DNA of 34,314 nucleotides from DAISJM01 sp036821485 (GTDB taxonomy: Bacteria; Verrucomicrobiota; Kiritimatiellia; CAIQIC01; JAGNIJ01). Positions 1 to 8,398 of this stretch are shown piece after piece. Position 1 is the stretch's first letter, and the number at the start of each line of letters is the position of its first letter. The translations under genes and the position numbers were made by a program. The stretch spans positions 1 through 34,314 of the forward strand of contig DAISJM010000034.1 of the NCBI GenBank assembly GCA_036821485.1, written 5' to 3'. Under the pieces are notes generated by a model. That model had not been told where the DNA came from, did no database searches, and saw only the letters and a list, made by a program, of their open reading frames with translations.

Positions 1-32
1 TTGCGCGTGACCAGTTTTCTAGCCTGTTCCAT
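1..32 (-). CDS. Start of an unidentified gene, cut by the window edge
   Basis: Only the first ten codons lie in the window, reading MEQARKLVTR on the minus strand from an ATG at 32-30. The start is supported by a strong Shine-Dalgarno sequence, AAGGAGGG, five bases upstream (about 38-46 on the minus strand). It is divergent from the Orc1/Cdc6-type gene at 114 and the pair share a TATA-like box at 78-85. Ten residues are too few to name a family. An overlapping ATG at 37 in another frame lies directly against the ribosome binding site and is less likely. Confidence 0.45.
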   Translation of the reverse strand, partial: MEQARKLVTR

Positions 33-72
33 AGCATCCCTCCTTCAGATCGGCCCTGAGTGTCGCAGTGGG

Positions 73-85
73 AAAAGTATATAAA
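73..85. promoter_or_regulatory. Archaeal-type TATA box between divergent genes
   Basis: The sequence GAAAAG-TATATAAA resembles an archaeal promoter: a purine/A-rich B-recognition-like element at 72-77 and a TATA box at 78-85. On the plus strand transcription would start about 25 bases downstream, near 105-108, just before the ATG at 114, giving an almost leaderless mRNA. On the minus strand the same bases read TTTATATA, a good box A, and a start about 25 bases away (near 55-58) would leave a short leader containing the AAGGAGGG ribosome binding site of the divergent gene. No clear bacterial -35/-10 pair was found here. The assignment is by pattern only. Confidence 0.5.
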
Positions 86-113
86 CTCAGTTCTCTTTCT
101 GTTTCCACGTTGA

Positions 114-1220
114 ATGCGTGAAAAGAGGATGGAGAGCTTACTGGAGTACATTGAGAAATCGCGTGAGGAAGCTGAACGCGTCGGGTCGAGTGTAAAGGAC
201 TTCAAGGTATTCGATTTCTCGTTCATCCCGGACAAACCGCTGGTCCGGCCTGAAACAAAGCGAATCATTGATTGTCTCGTGCGTTATCAGCAGACCGGCA
301 TACCAAGAAATCTGGTCATCGTGGGTCCGCGGGGGTGCGGGAAGACCTTAACGTTCCGGTATCTGGCCAAGGCGCTGAAAGAGAAACTCGGACTCCCTTT
401 CCACGGCGTCAATTGTCGTGTTCACAACACGTCGTTCAAGGTCCTGGCCAACATTCTGAAGATGCACCCGAGGGGGTATGCCTATTCTGAGCTGTGTGAG
501 CGATTCGAACAGACGATCAGCGGCCCAGCCGTGATCGTCCTGGATGAGAGCGACATGCTCTGCGAGAAGGATGTGCGCAAAGATGTTTTGTATTTCCTGT
601 CGAGAAGCCGCCGACAGTATTCCGTGGTCCTGTTGAGCAACAACCCTCGCTACCTTCGGACCCTCGACGAAAGCACGCGCTCATCCCTGCAACCCGAATA
701 CATCCACTTTGACAGCTACTCTGCCCAGGAGATCCTCGACATTCTGAAGGATCGGGCCGAAACGGGGCTGAAGACTGTTGATGAGGCCATGCTCGGCGAG
801 ATTGCCGCGATGACCGCAAAGAACATCGACGGGGATGCCAGGGTGGGCATCAAGTCCCTGTTCTATTGTGCGACAAAGGAGGCTGAGAATGTGCAGGCTT
901 GCTTCGAAAAGGCGCGAGAGGATGTCATGGCCGACGTTCTGAAAAATACGAATGAGAAATCACTTCTGATTCTGAAGGCTTCCCTGCAGGAACCGACCAA
1001 GCTGGTTAAGGCTGTCTATCAGCAGTACGTCGCCCTGTGTCGGCAGTACAGGGAAGAACCCTATGGCTACACCCAGTACTATGCGGCGATTGGATTCATG
1101 GCCTCCCTGGGCGTTCTCGTGCTGGTCAGCGCAAAGGTGGATCGGACATATAGCAATCGAATCGAACTACTCGTAAACGACGAACAAATAGAGGCCGCCA
1201 TTACCAAGCGGCTTCATTAA
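114..1220 (+). CDS. Orc1/Cdc6-type AAA+ replication initiator
   Basis: This 368-residue protein resembles archaeal Orc1/Cdc6, which binds replication origins and loads the MCM helicase. Walker A is GPRGCGKT (residues 71-78), Walker B is VIVLDESD (140-147), a sensor-1 region LLSNNP is at 173-178, and a sensor-2-like GDAR motif carries Arg243. Residues about 290-360 form a winged-helix region with the typical YGYTQYYAAI and SLGVL pattern. The length matches archaeal Cdc6 proteins. The ATG at 114 sits just after a TATA box; an in-frame ATG at 129 is also possible. The gene is convergent with a HerA-type ATPase. Bacteria normally use DnaA, so this gene is out of place beside the rest of the window and probably belongs to an archaeal chromosome, plasmid or provirus. 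A divergent bacterial Orc1-like AAA+ protein is the alternative. Confidence 0.8.
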   Translation: MREKRMESLLEYIEKSREEAERVGSSVKDFKVFDFSFIPDKPLVRPETKRIIDCLVRYQQTGIPRNLVIVGPRGCGKTLTFRYLAKALKEKLGLPFHGVNCRVHNTSFKVLANILKMHPRGYAYSELCERFEQTISGPAVIVLDESDMLCEKDVRKDVLYFLSRSRRQYSVVLLSNNPRYLRTLDESTRSSLQPEYIHFDSYSAQEILDILKDRAETGLKTVDEAMLGEIAAMTAKNIDGDARVGIKSLFYCATKEAENVQACFEKAREDVMADVLKNTNEKSLLILKASLQEPTKLVKAVYQQYVALCRQYREEPYGYTQYYAAIGFMASLGVLVLVSAKVDRTYSNRIELLVNDEQIEAAITKRLH

Positions 1221-1294
1221 GCGAAAGAGAGAGCAGACTGAACGCGCGGAGTGGATTTCTGGGGCTAATGATCTAGGGCATGGCGTTCGCGAAC

Positions 1295-1330
1295 CTTCTT
1301 CTTTCTTTTTCTTTATAAACTTTTTGTTGT
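1295..1330 (+). terminator. Putative T-rich archaeal-type terminator
   Basis: About 75 bases after the stop of the Orc1/Cdc6-type gene there is a pyrimidine- and T-rich run (CTTCTTTCTTTTTC, then TTTTTG) with no stable hairpin before it. Runs of T without a stem are the usual archaeal terminator. A short TTTATAAA palindrome lies inside it at about 1312-1319. The 183-base gap between the two convergent genes holds nothing else that I recognise. Confidence 0.35.
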
Positions 1331-1403
1331 TAGTTGTTAGTAGTGTCAGTTCGTCACGCTGCACGTGTCCGATGGCTCTGCCGACGTAAACGGCACACAC
1401 TCT

Positions 1404-2318
1404 CTATGTAGTCTCAATGGCAGACTCATCGCGCGCGCCAAGAATCCCTTTGCCATCCGCGGTCAGGCAAATCGATTTGGTGCGACCCTTTGGCGTCAAC
1501 CTTTCAGTCTCCTCGATAAGACCTTGCTCGATTAGAGACCGCTTCGCTTTGTCACCTTGACGACCAGACAAGCCAAGGCGGGTGTATCTGGCCACAACAC
1601 CGGAGGCTGGAACGAGCGCGATATCATTGAGTAGGCGCATTTCTGAGTCGGAAAGTGAGACTTGATGTGCCGCCGCACGCGGTTCGGCTGACCGAATACA
1701 TGGAGCCATGGCTGCCCGGATGATGTCATCCGTGATGGGGGGTGGGGGAATCTTCATCTCTGGCACCCTAATCATGAACGGTTCCTTGATCCTGCCCTGT
1801 AATTTCACGATGGCCTTGCCGATCTCCATAGTGCCGAGAGTCAGTGGCTGTTCTTCCTGCAAGAGCATAGCGGCGCTGATCGTCGTCACGTCCTGCTTGC
1901 CCTTCAGATTCATGGATATGGTTGTGTAGGTGTTGGCCAGCGCGGTCTTGCTGATCTCTGACGGCATCTGGTCGAGGAAGACAATTCCTTCCGACATTTC
2001 TCTAATTTCCCGGAAGATCACCTCGACGATAGATGCGGGCTGGCCGGAACGTTGGGAAAGACGTGACAGAAGATGGTGGGCCTCCTCAATGATCAGAATA
2101 TGCTTGAGCTGGTTCCTCTCGTTCTTGACCATCCGATGCGAATATATCTGGAGCATCAGCATTTCCGAGAAGAAGAGCTTGTCCGCGTGACTGAGGGCTT
2201 CAAGTTCAAAGACTGTTGGGTGGGATAGCAATTCGTCCATGCTTACGTTGGACCCGGAATTGACGATGCTGTCCATGGATCCGAAACAAAGGGAATGGAT
2301 AGCCCTAATGGCTGAGGA
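1404..2318 (-). CDS. HerA/DUF87-type ATPase, C-terminal part only (truncated)
   Basis: This is the C-terminal portion of a HerA-FtsK superfamily ATPase. It contains a HELL-type strand (MDELLSHPTVFELEAL), a Walker B with acidic pair ILIIEEAHHLL (about 2066-2099), and the conserved DQMPSEISKTALANT segment that follows in HerA/DUF87 proteins. A winged-helix-like tail runs from SLSDSEMRLL to ICLTADGKG. HerA proteins are hexameric DNA-translocating helicases or pumps, common in archaea and their mobile elements. The N-terminal barrel and Walker A are missing. HerA-like sequence continues to about 2318, after which the open frame runs on to an ATG at 2360 only by reading antisense through the neighbouring repeat protein. 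The gene is therefore cut at a junction. It is convergent with the Orc1/Cdc6-type gene and shares its lower GC. Confidence 0.7.
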   Translation of the reverse strand, partial: SSAIRAIHSLCFGSMDSIVNSGSNVSMDELLSHPTVFELEALSHADKLFFSEMLMLQIYSHRMVKNERNQLKHILIIEEAHHLLSRLSQRSGQPASIVEVIFREIREMSEGIVFLDQMPSEISKTALANTYTTISMNLKGKQDVTTISAAMLLQEEQPLTLGTMEIGKAIVKLQGRIKEPFMIRVPEMKIPPPPITDDIIRAAMAPCIRSAEPRAAAHQVSLSDSEMRLLNDIALVPASGVVARYTRLGLSGRQGDKAKRSLIEQGLIEETERLTPKGRTKSICLTADGKGILGARDESAIETT

Positions 2319-2335
2319 CAACCACAAGCTGACCC
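2315..2335. other. Sequence junction between archaeal-like and bacterial DNA
   Basis: HerA-like coding sequence on the minus strand (residues SSAIRAIHSLCFGSMD) can be followed to about 2318. Cadherin-like repeat sequence on the plus strand (LPAASFTGIERFSYVV) begins at about 2329-2335. The two genes are each truncated at their N-terminal side at the same place. Base composition also rises in GC to the right. There are no recognisable inverted repeats, transposase or attachment-site duplication at the join. The exact base cannot be fixed by eye. Confidence 0.7.
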
Positions 2336-5300
2336 TGCCGGCCGCGTCCTTCACCGGCATCGAGCGGTTCTCCTATGTCGTCCGGGATGACGGTGGCATG
2401 TCGTGGTCTGGCGCTGTGCGCGTGCTGGTTCTCGACAAGGATTCCGACCGCGACACGGGGACGATCACGTTGCTGGTCACGGGCTTGGGCGAATCCAATG
2501 CGGTTCCTTCGGCGCAGGCGGATGAGTTCACGGTCTCGGAGGACTGGCCGTCACAGCTCGATGTTCTGATGAACGACTTGGACGACAATGTCGGCGATGT
2601 GCTGCGGGTGGCGGATCTGAGCACGGGGACGGGCGAAGGAGGGGACGACGCACAGGCGTACTCGGAGTATGAGGCGCTGGTCAGTGTCTATCCGCTGGTG
2701 ACAAACCTGACGGCGACGCCGCCGGTGCAGGGGGTCGCGGTGACCTACAATCCGTTGGGCGCCACGAACGTGCAGGCGTTGCCGCTGGGCGCGATGTTGA
2801 CGGATACATTCCACTACGAGGTGGTCGATGTCGGTTCGGGCGTGATCACAGGTTACGCGGCCGGAGCGTCGGTGGTGGTGCAGTCGCCGGGTCACCGGTT
2901 GACGAACGGGGTTGTGGTGGCTGTTTCGGGTTCATCGGTGACCAACTACAACGTCGAGGCCGTGGTTGCGGTGGTGGATGCGTCCAGCTTCCGGCTGGTT
3001 GGTGTCGCGTTTGCGGGGGACGCGGACCCGCGCGGGACGTGGATGATGAGGGATGGCCGGATTCCGTCGGCTCGGTCGGAGGCCATGGTGACACTGACGG
3101 TGATCGGGGAGAACGATCCGCCTGTGCCGGTGATGGATGTGATCCCCGACGTGACGGAAGACACCGTGACGCGGATCCTGGGGATGCCGGATCTGACGGG
3201 ATCGACGACGGCGGTGTTCGACACCGACATGAACTACCCAATGGTGCCGGTGATTTCGACGGCGAGCCTGCTGCCGAACGATACGGATCCGGACTCCGAC
3301 GACGAAGGGGTCAGCCTGCACATCATTGGCGTTGTCGGCGAACCGCGGGCAGTCGGGGGCTACGCCGGAACGGCAGGAGTGGCTCCGGTAACGGTCACGG
3401 CTGCCGGCCATGGCCTGACCTCGGGCGACACGGTGCTGATTTCCGGATACGGGGGCCATGTGTCGTATAATGGGCTGCACGAGGTGACGGTGGTTGATGC
3501 CGACACGTTCACGATTCCTGTCCTGTACTTCGATGATCATGCGATGAAGGGTGTGTGGGCTCAGCTGGAGGACGACAACCGGCTGACGACGATGAGCATG
3601 CTCGATGCGACGGTGGAACTCGAGATCCGCGCCGATCCTCGCGAGACGAGCATTGTCTACAATCCGCGTGTCTCCTCGAACCTGAATGGGGTGGCGGCGG
3701 GCCAGACGGTCCTCGATTCGTTCTACTACGTGGCGCAGGACCGGCACGGGGCTGCATCGCTCGGGTTCGTATCGCTGCCGGTGGCCGGAGTGAACGACAT
3801 GCCGGTGGATGTATATGACCCCGAGGACGGACTGAATCCTCTCGTCGCGCTCGCCGGCGATACACCACTGGCCGACTTCCTGCAGACCATTCCGGTCGAT
3901 TACACGCTGCCCTCAGCGCTTGGCACGACCGGGCGGCTGGACGTGAGCGTGGTCGTCACGGGCGCTGTGGACTCGTACAACCTGCTCCTGCCCGATTTCT
4001 GGGTGACCGATGAGGATACGGAGCTGGCCATCGCGCAGAGCGAGGTGCTGGCCAACGCCTCGGACGTCGACACCAACGACGTGCTGGCGGTGGCCTGGGT
4101 GTCGCCGCTCAGCAAACTCGGCGCCTCGGTCTCTATCGACGCCGGCACGGGCGACCTGATCTACAGCCCGAGCAACTCGGTCCGTCTGAATGCGCTTGCC
4201 CGCGGGGAGCTGATCTTCGATTCGTTCGAAGTTGCAGTCAGCGATTTCGCGGTGACCGATCCGGGGACCGTCACCTCGCTGCTTGCCGTGGTGGTGCGGG
4301 GTGTCAACGACACGCCCATCACCAGCGACGACACGTACCACATCACCGAGAACGAAGCCATTGTCGGCGCACTCGTGCTGACGAACGATATTGAGTTCGA
4401 CATTGACGGGACCTGCCCGGACGACAGCTTGTTCATCCTGGACGACACCAACGGTCAGGCCATCGTTACGCATGTGTCCTCCAACGTGCCGGTCCCGTTC
4501 TCGTTCCTGGACAGCCGGTTCACTTTCGATCCGGGTACCCGGTTGGACGGCCTGGTGGAAGGGTGGGTTGCCACGGCCAAAGTTGACTACATCGCGTACG
4601 ACGGCAGCATGTTCTTTGCGGTGGACGACGAGTTCGTCGTGCAGAAGGGCGCCGTGGGCGTGCTGCTGAACGCCACAGCCAACGATCGTGACTACACCCC
4701 GCGTTCGGAAGGTTTCTGGATCGCGAAGGTGGGGAACACCAGCCACTCCGGCACGGTGGTGAATCTCAACGGAACGAATCTGCTGTACAGCCCGGCGACC
4801 AACTACGTCGGTGACGAGTTCTTCACGTACACGTTGACGAATCTGTTCGGTGTGTGCACCCGGGGGCTCGTGCATGTTCGGGTGGTCGACGACAAGCTGA
4901 ACGGGATGCTGTACCCGATGATGGATCATTTTGCCGTCGCCTTCGGGGAGACGGTGACGGTCAGCCTGGTGGCCAACGACTACTTCCTGCCCGAGAACGG
5001 GCTCGACTTGGAGGTGGCCGCCATTCTGTCCGCGCCGGACCAGGGAGGGAGCGTCACCATCGGCGATGGCGGCACGATCACCTACTCGCCTGCCGACGTT
5101 GGGCCGGGGGCCTATCCGTATGTCGAGAGTTTCAGCTACATGGTTGCGGATGGCGGGATCGCGCGCGGCACGAGCATCGTGGAGATTCTCGTGGTCAACC
5201 GGCATGGAAGCCTTGACGTGTCGGATGACGCGTACAGCGTGGGGACGGGCAGCAGTAGCAATGTGTTAGCGGTGCTGGCGAACGATGGGTTCCTGCCGTT

Positions 5301-8300
5301 CGGGTGTCCAACATGGCGGCTGATCTCCGTCACGCCGTCGCCGCGAGCGGCGATATCGGCGGACGGGCGTTCGATCGTCTACTCGCCGCTGTCGGGTTTT
5401 GTCGGGCTGGATACGCTGGAGTATGTCGTCACGGATGACCTCGGCGGCACGGGCACGGGACTGGTGCGGGTGACGGTGGGTGACGTGGTGATTCTGCCGG
5501 ACATGTACACGGTCCTGACCAACGAGGTGAAGACGCTGGACGTGCTGGGCAACGACCGGGTCCTGGCGCAGGCGCAGCCGGTCAACTTGGTGATCACGGG
5601 TATTGATCCGGCCAGCGTGCCGCAGGGCGACATGAGCATCGTCGGCGGCAGCCAGCTTCAGTTCACGGCTTCCGGCATCACGGGTGCGGTGGTCTTCGCG
5701 TACACGGTGACGACATCCGGCGGCACGGTGGAAACAGGAGCCGTCCATGTAACGGTGATCAAAAACAACGGAGTGGTGGCGAATCCGGATCGTTTCCGCG
5801 CGCTCCGCGGTTCGACGACGAACATGCTGGATGTGTTGGCGAACGATGTGCGCTTCCCGGCGGATGGGGGGACGTTGGTGATTCAGTCGATCGGCACGGG
5901 CGTGGACGCGCCGGATAACGGCGGGACGGTGGTGATCGCGGCGGGCGGGACGACGCTGCTGTATACGCCGGCGGCGGGGTTCAGCGGGGAGGAGGCGTTC
6001 ACGTACACGGTGAGCGACTCAAACAAACAGAGCACGGCCAGTGTGGTGGTGGAGGTGGACGGGGGGCGGATCCGTGCGAATGCGGACACATACACGGTGC
6101 TGTTCGAGGACGATGGGACGGGCGCGGCGTCGACACAGTACGTGCTGCCGGTGGCCGCAAATGATCGGATGCTGCCGTACTACGGTCAGTCGTTGACGAT
6201 CATCGCGGTCGGCTTGGATGCGGCGGCGAGCAACGCGCCGGACCAGATGGGCGGGGTGGAGATTTCGCCGGACGGGCAATCGCTCATCTACACGCCGACC
6301 AATATCGGGTTGGTGGCGGAGTACGTGGAGCGGTTCACGTATGAGATCACGGACGGGACATTCCGCCGGGCCTACGCAAACGTGGCGATCACGGTGCAGA
6401 CGAGGGAGAACGCGGCAGACCTGGGGACGGTGGACGACACCTTCGCGGTGCGGTCGAACACGGAGAGCAACGCCCTGCCGGTGCTGGCAAATGACGGAAT
6501 ACGTCCGGCGGATGCGGCGGGATGGTCGATCACGGCCATTACGGCAAATCCGACACATGGCGCAGCGTTGTTGCAAGGCGGGCAGGTGTTCTACACGCCG
6601 GACGCAGACTTTGTGGGTTGGGATTCGTTGGACTACGCGGTGACGGACGGCAAGGGCGGTTCCGGCGGCGCGACGGCGCGCATTTGGGTGGGTGAGCTGC
6701 CGGGAACACCTGATCTATTCGCCGTCGTTTCGGGAAGCCAAAGCAACCGGCTTGATGTGCTGGCCAACGATGGGATTCTTGGTCGGAACATCGTCCCCTT
6801 GGCTCTGCTGGATGCGGGATGGACATCACTGGGTGGCTCGGCAGCCGTGCTGGGCGATCAGGTGGTCTACACGCCGGACGCGGGCTACGCGGGCAGTTAT
6901 CCTTACATCGAAACATTGGAGTATCGCCTGCAGGACCAGACGGGCGGGCGATTCACCGGCCAGGTCAGCGTGGTCGTGTACGAGGCGCTTTCCGATTGCG
7001 ACACCTCCACCATTACCATTGTGGTAACCGGAGTGAACGATGCGCCGACACTGACGGGGATACAGACGAATCTGTCCATGACGGATACGCAAACGTTGAG
7101 GCCCTTCGAGATGGCCGTTATTGGTGATGTGGATGAGTGGAGGCTGCAGGAGTTGACCGTGTTGCTCCGTCTGAACAATCCGGCACAAGGCGCATTCTCG
7201 GATCTGAGCGGGTTCCTCCCGATTGCCTATGGCCTGTACCGATATATCGGTCCGTGCGACAACGTGACGACGGCCATCCAGGCCTTGGTATATCATCACG
7301 CGCCGTACCGCCTCGCGGTGGATGCTCAGGAAAACGTTCGCTTCACCCTCAGCATAGACGACGGCTACATCCCCGAACCGCTGGTGAACTCCGACACCGT
7401 AATCCGGGTGACCGGCACGATGTCGAACGAGTTTGCTCCGAACCATCTCCTGGAGAGGAACGGCGGTCATCTCGAGTATTCGAGTTCGCAGAACGCCGAC
7501 TTTGAGTTGCGTTGGAATCTGAACGATGGCAACAGAACGCCGACCAATGCAAGCCAAGCATGGGCCAGCGAGATTCGGCCCGTGCTTCCGCAGATATTGG
7601 AATTCAGTTTCACCAATGATCTGACGGTGCCGGTGCAGGCTCTGGTCGTGTACAACTATGGCGAGGGTGTACTTAATCGTTACTCAAAGGGGTACGAGAT
7701 ATGGTCGGCATTCGATGGCCTCAACTTCGTGAAGATAGCGACGGGCCAATTGCTGCAGTTTGAGGGGCCACAGCGCATTTACTTGGGCAGCATTCTCTCC
7801 AAACGCCTGCGTGTACTGATCACTAGCGGATACAACGATAGCAGCTACGTGGAACTGGCTGAGATCGAGGCTTATGGATTGCCCATGGACTTGTTCTGGT
7901 TTGACGAGGATGGCGATGGTCAATACAGCGCCTATGAAACGACGCACGGGTTGGACTGGACAGACCCGAGTGATGGCTTCGCGGATCTGGACCATGATGG
8001 GGTCAACAACACGGATGAATCCATTGCGGGCACGAATCCTTGGGATCCGGACGATGTTCTCAACGTTTTCCTCGCCAAGGATGAATCGGGGTTGCTGAAG
8101 CCTGCCTTCCAGACCGTTCAGGATCATCGCTACAACGTGCAGGTGCTGTCGGGTCTTGAAGACCCGGCAGGATGGACCGATCTGCCGGGTTACACAGATG
8201 TTGTTGGAACGGGTCGGGTGGTCATCATTGATGACGAGGATGCGGTGGGGACTCGGTTGTATCGTGTCAGGTCGATGACTCTGAAGGCAGAGGAAGCTCT

Positions 8301-8307
8301 GCCGTGA
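2329..8307 (+). CDS. Giant cadherin-like/tandem-95 repeat surface protein, 5' end missing
   Basis: About 1,990 residues are present. At least ten beta-sandwich repeats of about 90-110 residues show the cadherin-like (tandem-95) pattern: VLANDG near the front, YTPAAGF.G in the middle, FTYTVSD towards the end. Two extra modules with GHGLTSGD...VDADTF-type motifs (around 2860-3050 and 3370-3570) are inserted in the early repeats. After the repeats come a NDAPTLTG cadherin-like domain, an F5/8C or discoidin-like module (about 7435-7890), and a calcium-loop segment (DEDGDGQYS, DLDHDGVNNTDE) ending near 8060. No C-terminal membrane anchor or PEP-CTERM tag is visible. The signal peptide and first repeat are absent because the frame starts at the junction near 2330; the open frame before that is antisense to HerA. 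Probable role is adhesion or a cell-surface scaffold. The substrate is unknown. Confidence 0.8.
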   Translation: MTLPAASFTGIERFSYVVRDDGGMSWSGAVRVLVLDKDSDRDTGTITLLVTGLGESNAVPSAQADEFTVSEDWPSQLDVLMNDLDDNVGDVLRVADLSTGTGEGGDDAQAYSEYEALVSVYPLVTNLTATPPVQGVAVTYNPLGATNVQALPLGAMLTDTFHYEVVDVGSGVITGYAAGASVVVQSPGHRLTNGVVVAVSGSSVTNYNVEAVVAVVDASSFRLVGVAFAGDADPRGTWMMRDGRIPSARSEAMVTLTVIGENDPPVPVMDVIPDVTEDTVTRILGMPDLTGSTTAVFDTDMNYPMVPVISTASLLPNDTDPDSDDEGVSLHIIGVVGEPRAVGGYAGTAGVAPVTVTAAGHGLTSGDTVLISGYGGHVSYNGLHEVTVVDADTFTIPVLYFDDHAMKGVWAQLEDDNRLTTMSMLDATVELEIRADPRETSIVYNPRVSSNLNGVAAGQTVLDSFYYVAQDRHGAASLGFVSLPVAGVNDMPVDVYDPEDGLNPLVALAGDTPLADFLQTIPVDYTLPSALGTTGRLDVSVVVTGAVDSYNLLLPDFWVTDEDTELAIAQSEVLANASDVDTNDVLAVAWVSPLSKLGASVSIDAGTGDLIYSPSNSVRLNALARGELIFDSFEVAVSDFAVTDPGTVTSLLAVVVRGVNDTPITSDDTYHITENEAIVGALVLTNDIEFDIDGTCPDDSLFILDDTNGQAIVTHVSSNVPVPFSFLDSRFTFDPGTRLDGLVEGWVATAKVDYIAYDGSMFFAVDDEFVVQKGAVGVLLNATANDRDYTPRSEGFWIAKVGNTSHSGTVVNLNGTNLLYSPATNYVGDEFFTYTLTNLFGVCTRGLVHVRVVDDKLNGMLYPMMDHFAVAFGETVTVSLVANDYFLPENGLDLEVAAILSAPDQGGSVTIGDGGTITYSPADVGPGAYPYVESFSYMVADGGIARGTSIVEILVVNRHGSLDVSDDAYSVGTGSSSNVLAVLANDGFLPFGCPTWRLISVTPSPRAAISADGRSIVYSPLSGFVGLDTLEYVVTDDLGGTGTGLVRVTVGDVVILPDMYTVLTNEVKTLDVLGNDRVLAQAQPVNLVITGIDPASVPQGDMSIVGGSQLQFTASGITGAVVFAYTVTTSGGTVETGAVHVTVIKNNGVVANPDRFRALRGSTTNMLDVLANDVRFPADGGTLVIQSIGTGVDAPDNGGTVVIAAGGTTLLYTPAAGFSGEEAFTYTVSDSNKQSTASVVVEVDGGRIRANADTYTVLFEDDGTGAASTQYVLPVAANDRMLPYYGQSLTIIAVGLDAAASNAPDQMGGVEISPDGQSLIYTPTNIGLVAEYVERFTYEITDGTFRRAYANVAITVQTRENAADLGTVDDTFAVRSNTESNALPVLANDGIRPADAAGWSITAITANPTHGAALLQGGQVFYTPDADFVGWDSLDYAVTDGKGGSGGATARIWVGELPGTPDLFAVVSGSQSNRLDVLANDGILGRNIVPLALLDAGWTSLGGSAAVLGDQVVYTPDAGYAGSYPYIETLEYRLQDQTGGRFTGQVSVVVYEALSDCDTSTITIVVTGVNDAPTLTGIQTNLSMTDTQTLRPFEMAVIGDVDEWRLQELTVLLRLNNPAQGAFSDLSGFLPIAYGLYRYIGPCDNVTTAIQALVYHHAPYRLAVDAQENVRFTLSIDDGYIPEPLVNSDTVIRVTGTMSNEFAPNHLLERNGGHLEYSSSQNADFELRWNLNDGNRTPTNASQAWASEIRPVLPQILEFSFTNDLTVPVQALVVYNYGEGVLNRYSKGYEIWSAFDGLNFVKIATGQLLQFEGPQRIYLGSILSKRLRVLITSGYNDSSYVELAEIEAYGLPMDLFWFDEDGDGQYSAYETTHGLDWTDPSDGFADLDHDGVNNTDESIAGTNPWDPDDVLNVFLAKDESGLLKPAFQTVQDHRYNVQVLSGLEDPAGWTDLPGYTDVVGTGRVVIIDDEDAVGTRLYRVRSMTLKAEEALP

Positions 8308-8398
8308 TCCGGGCTGCAGGGGTTGCTCGCGTGACGTTTGCTGAATGAATGAGCCGAATGGCGCAAGACTAACAAAAAGAGACAAGGGGCTTGCTGAG

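Noticed and set aside
2239..2328. Extension of the repeat protein back to an ATG at 2239
   Set aside because: These codons are antisense to HerA-like sequence and give no signal peptide, so they are accidental reading through the junction.
3913..5205. 430-codon antisense open frame inside the repeat protein
   Set aside because: It is a frame-shadow of a GC-rich gene: composition is dominated by Arg, His, Val and Asp, no family pattern is visible, and the plus-strand frame has clear domain structure.
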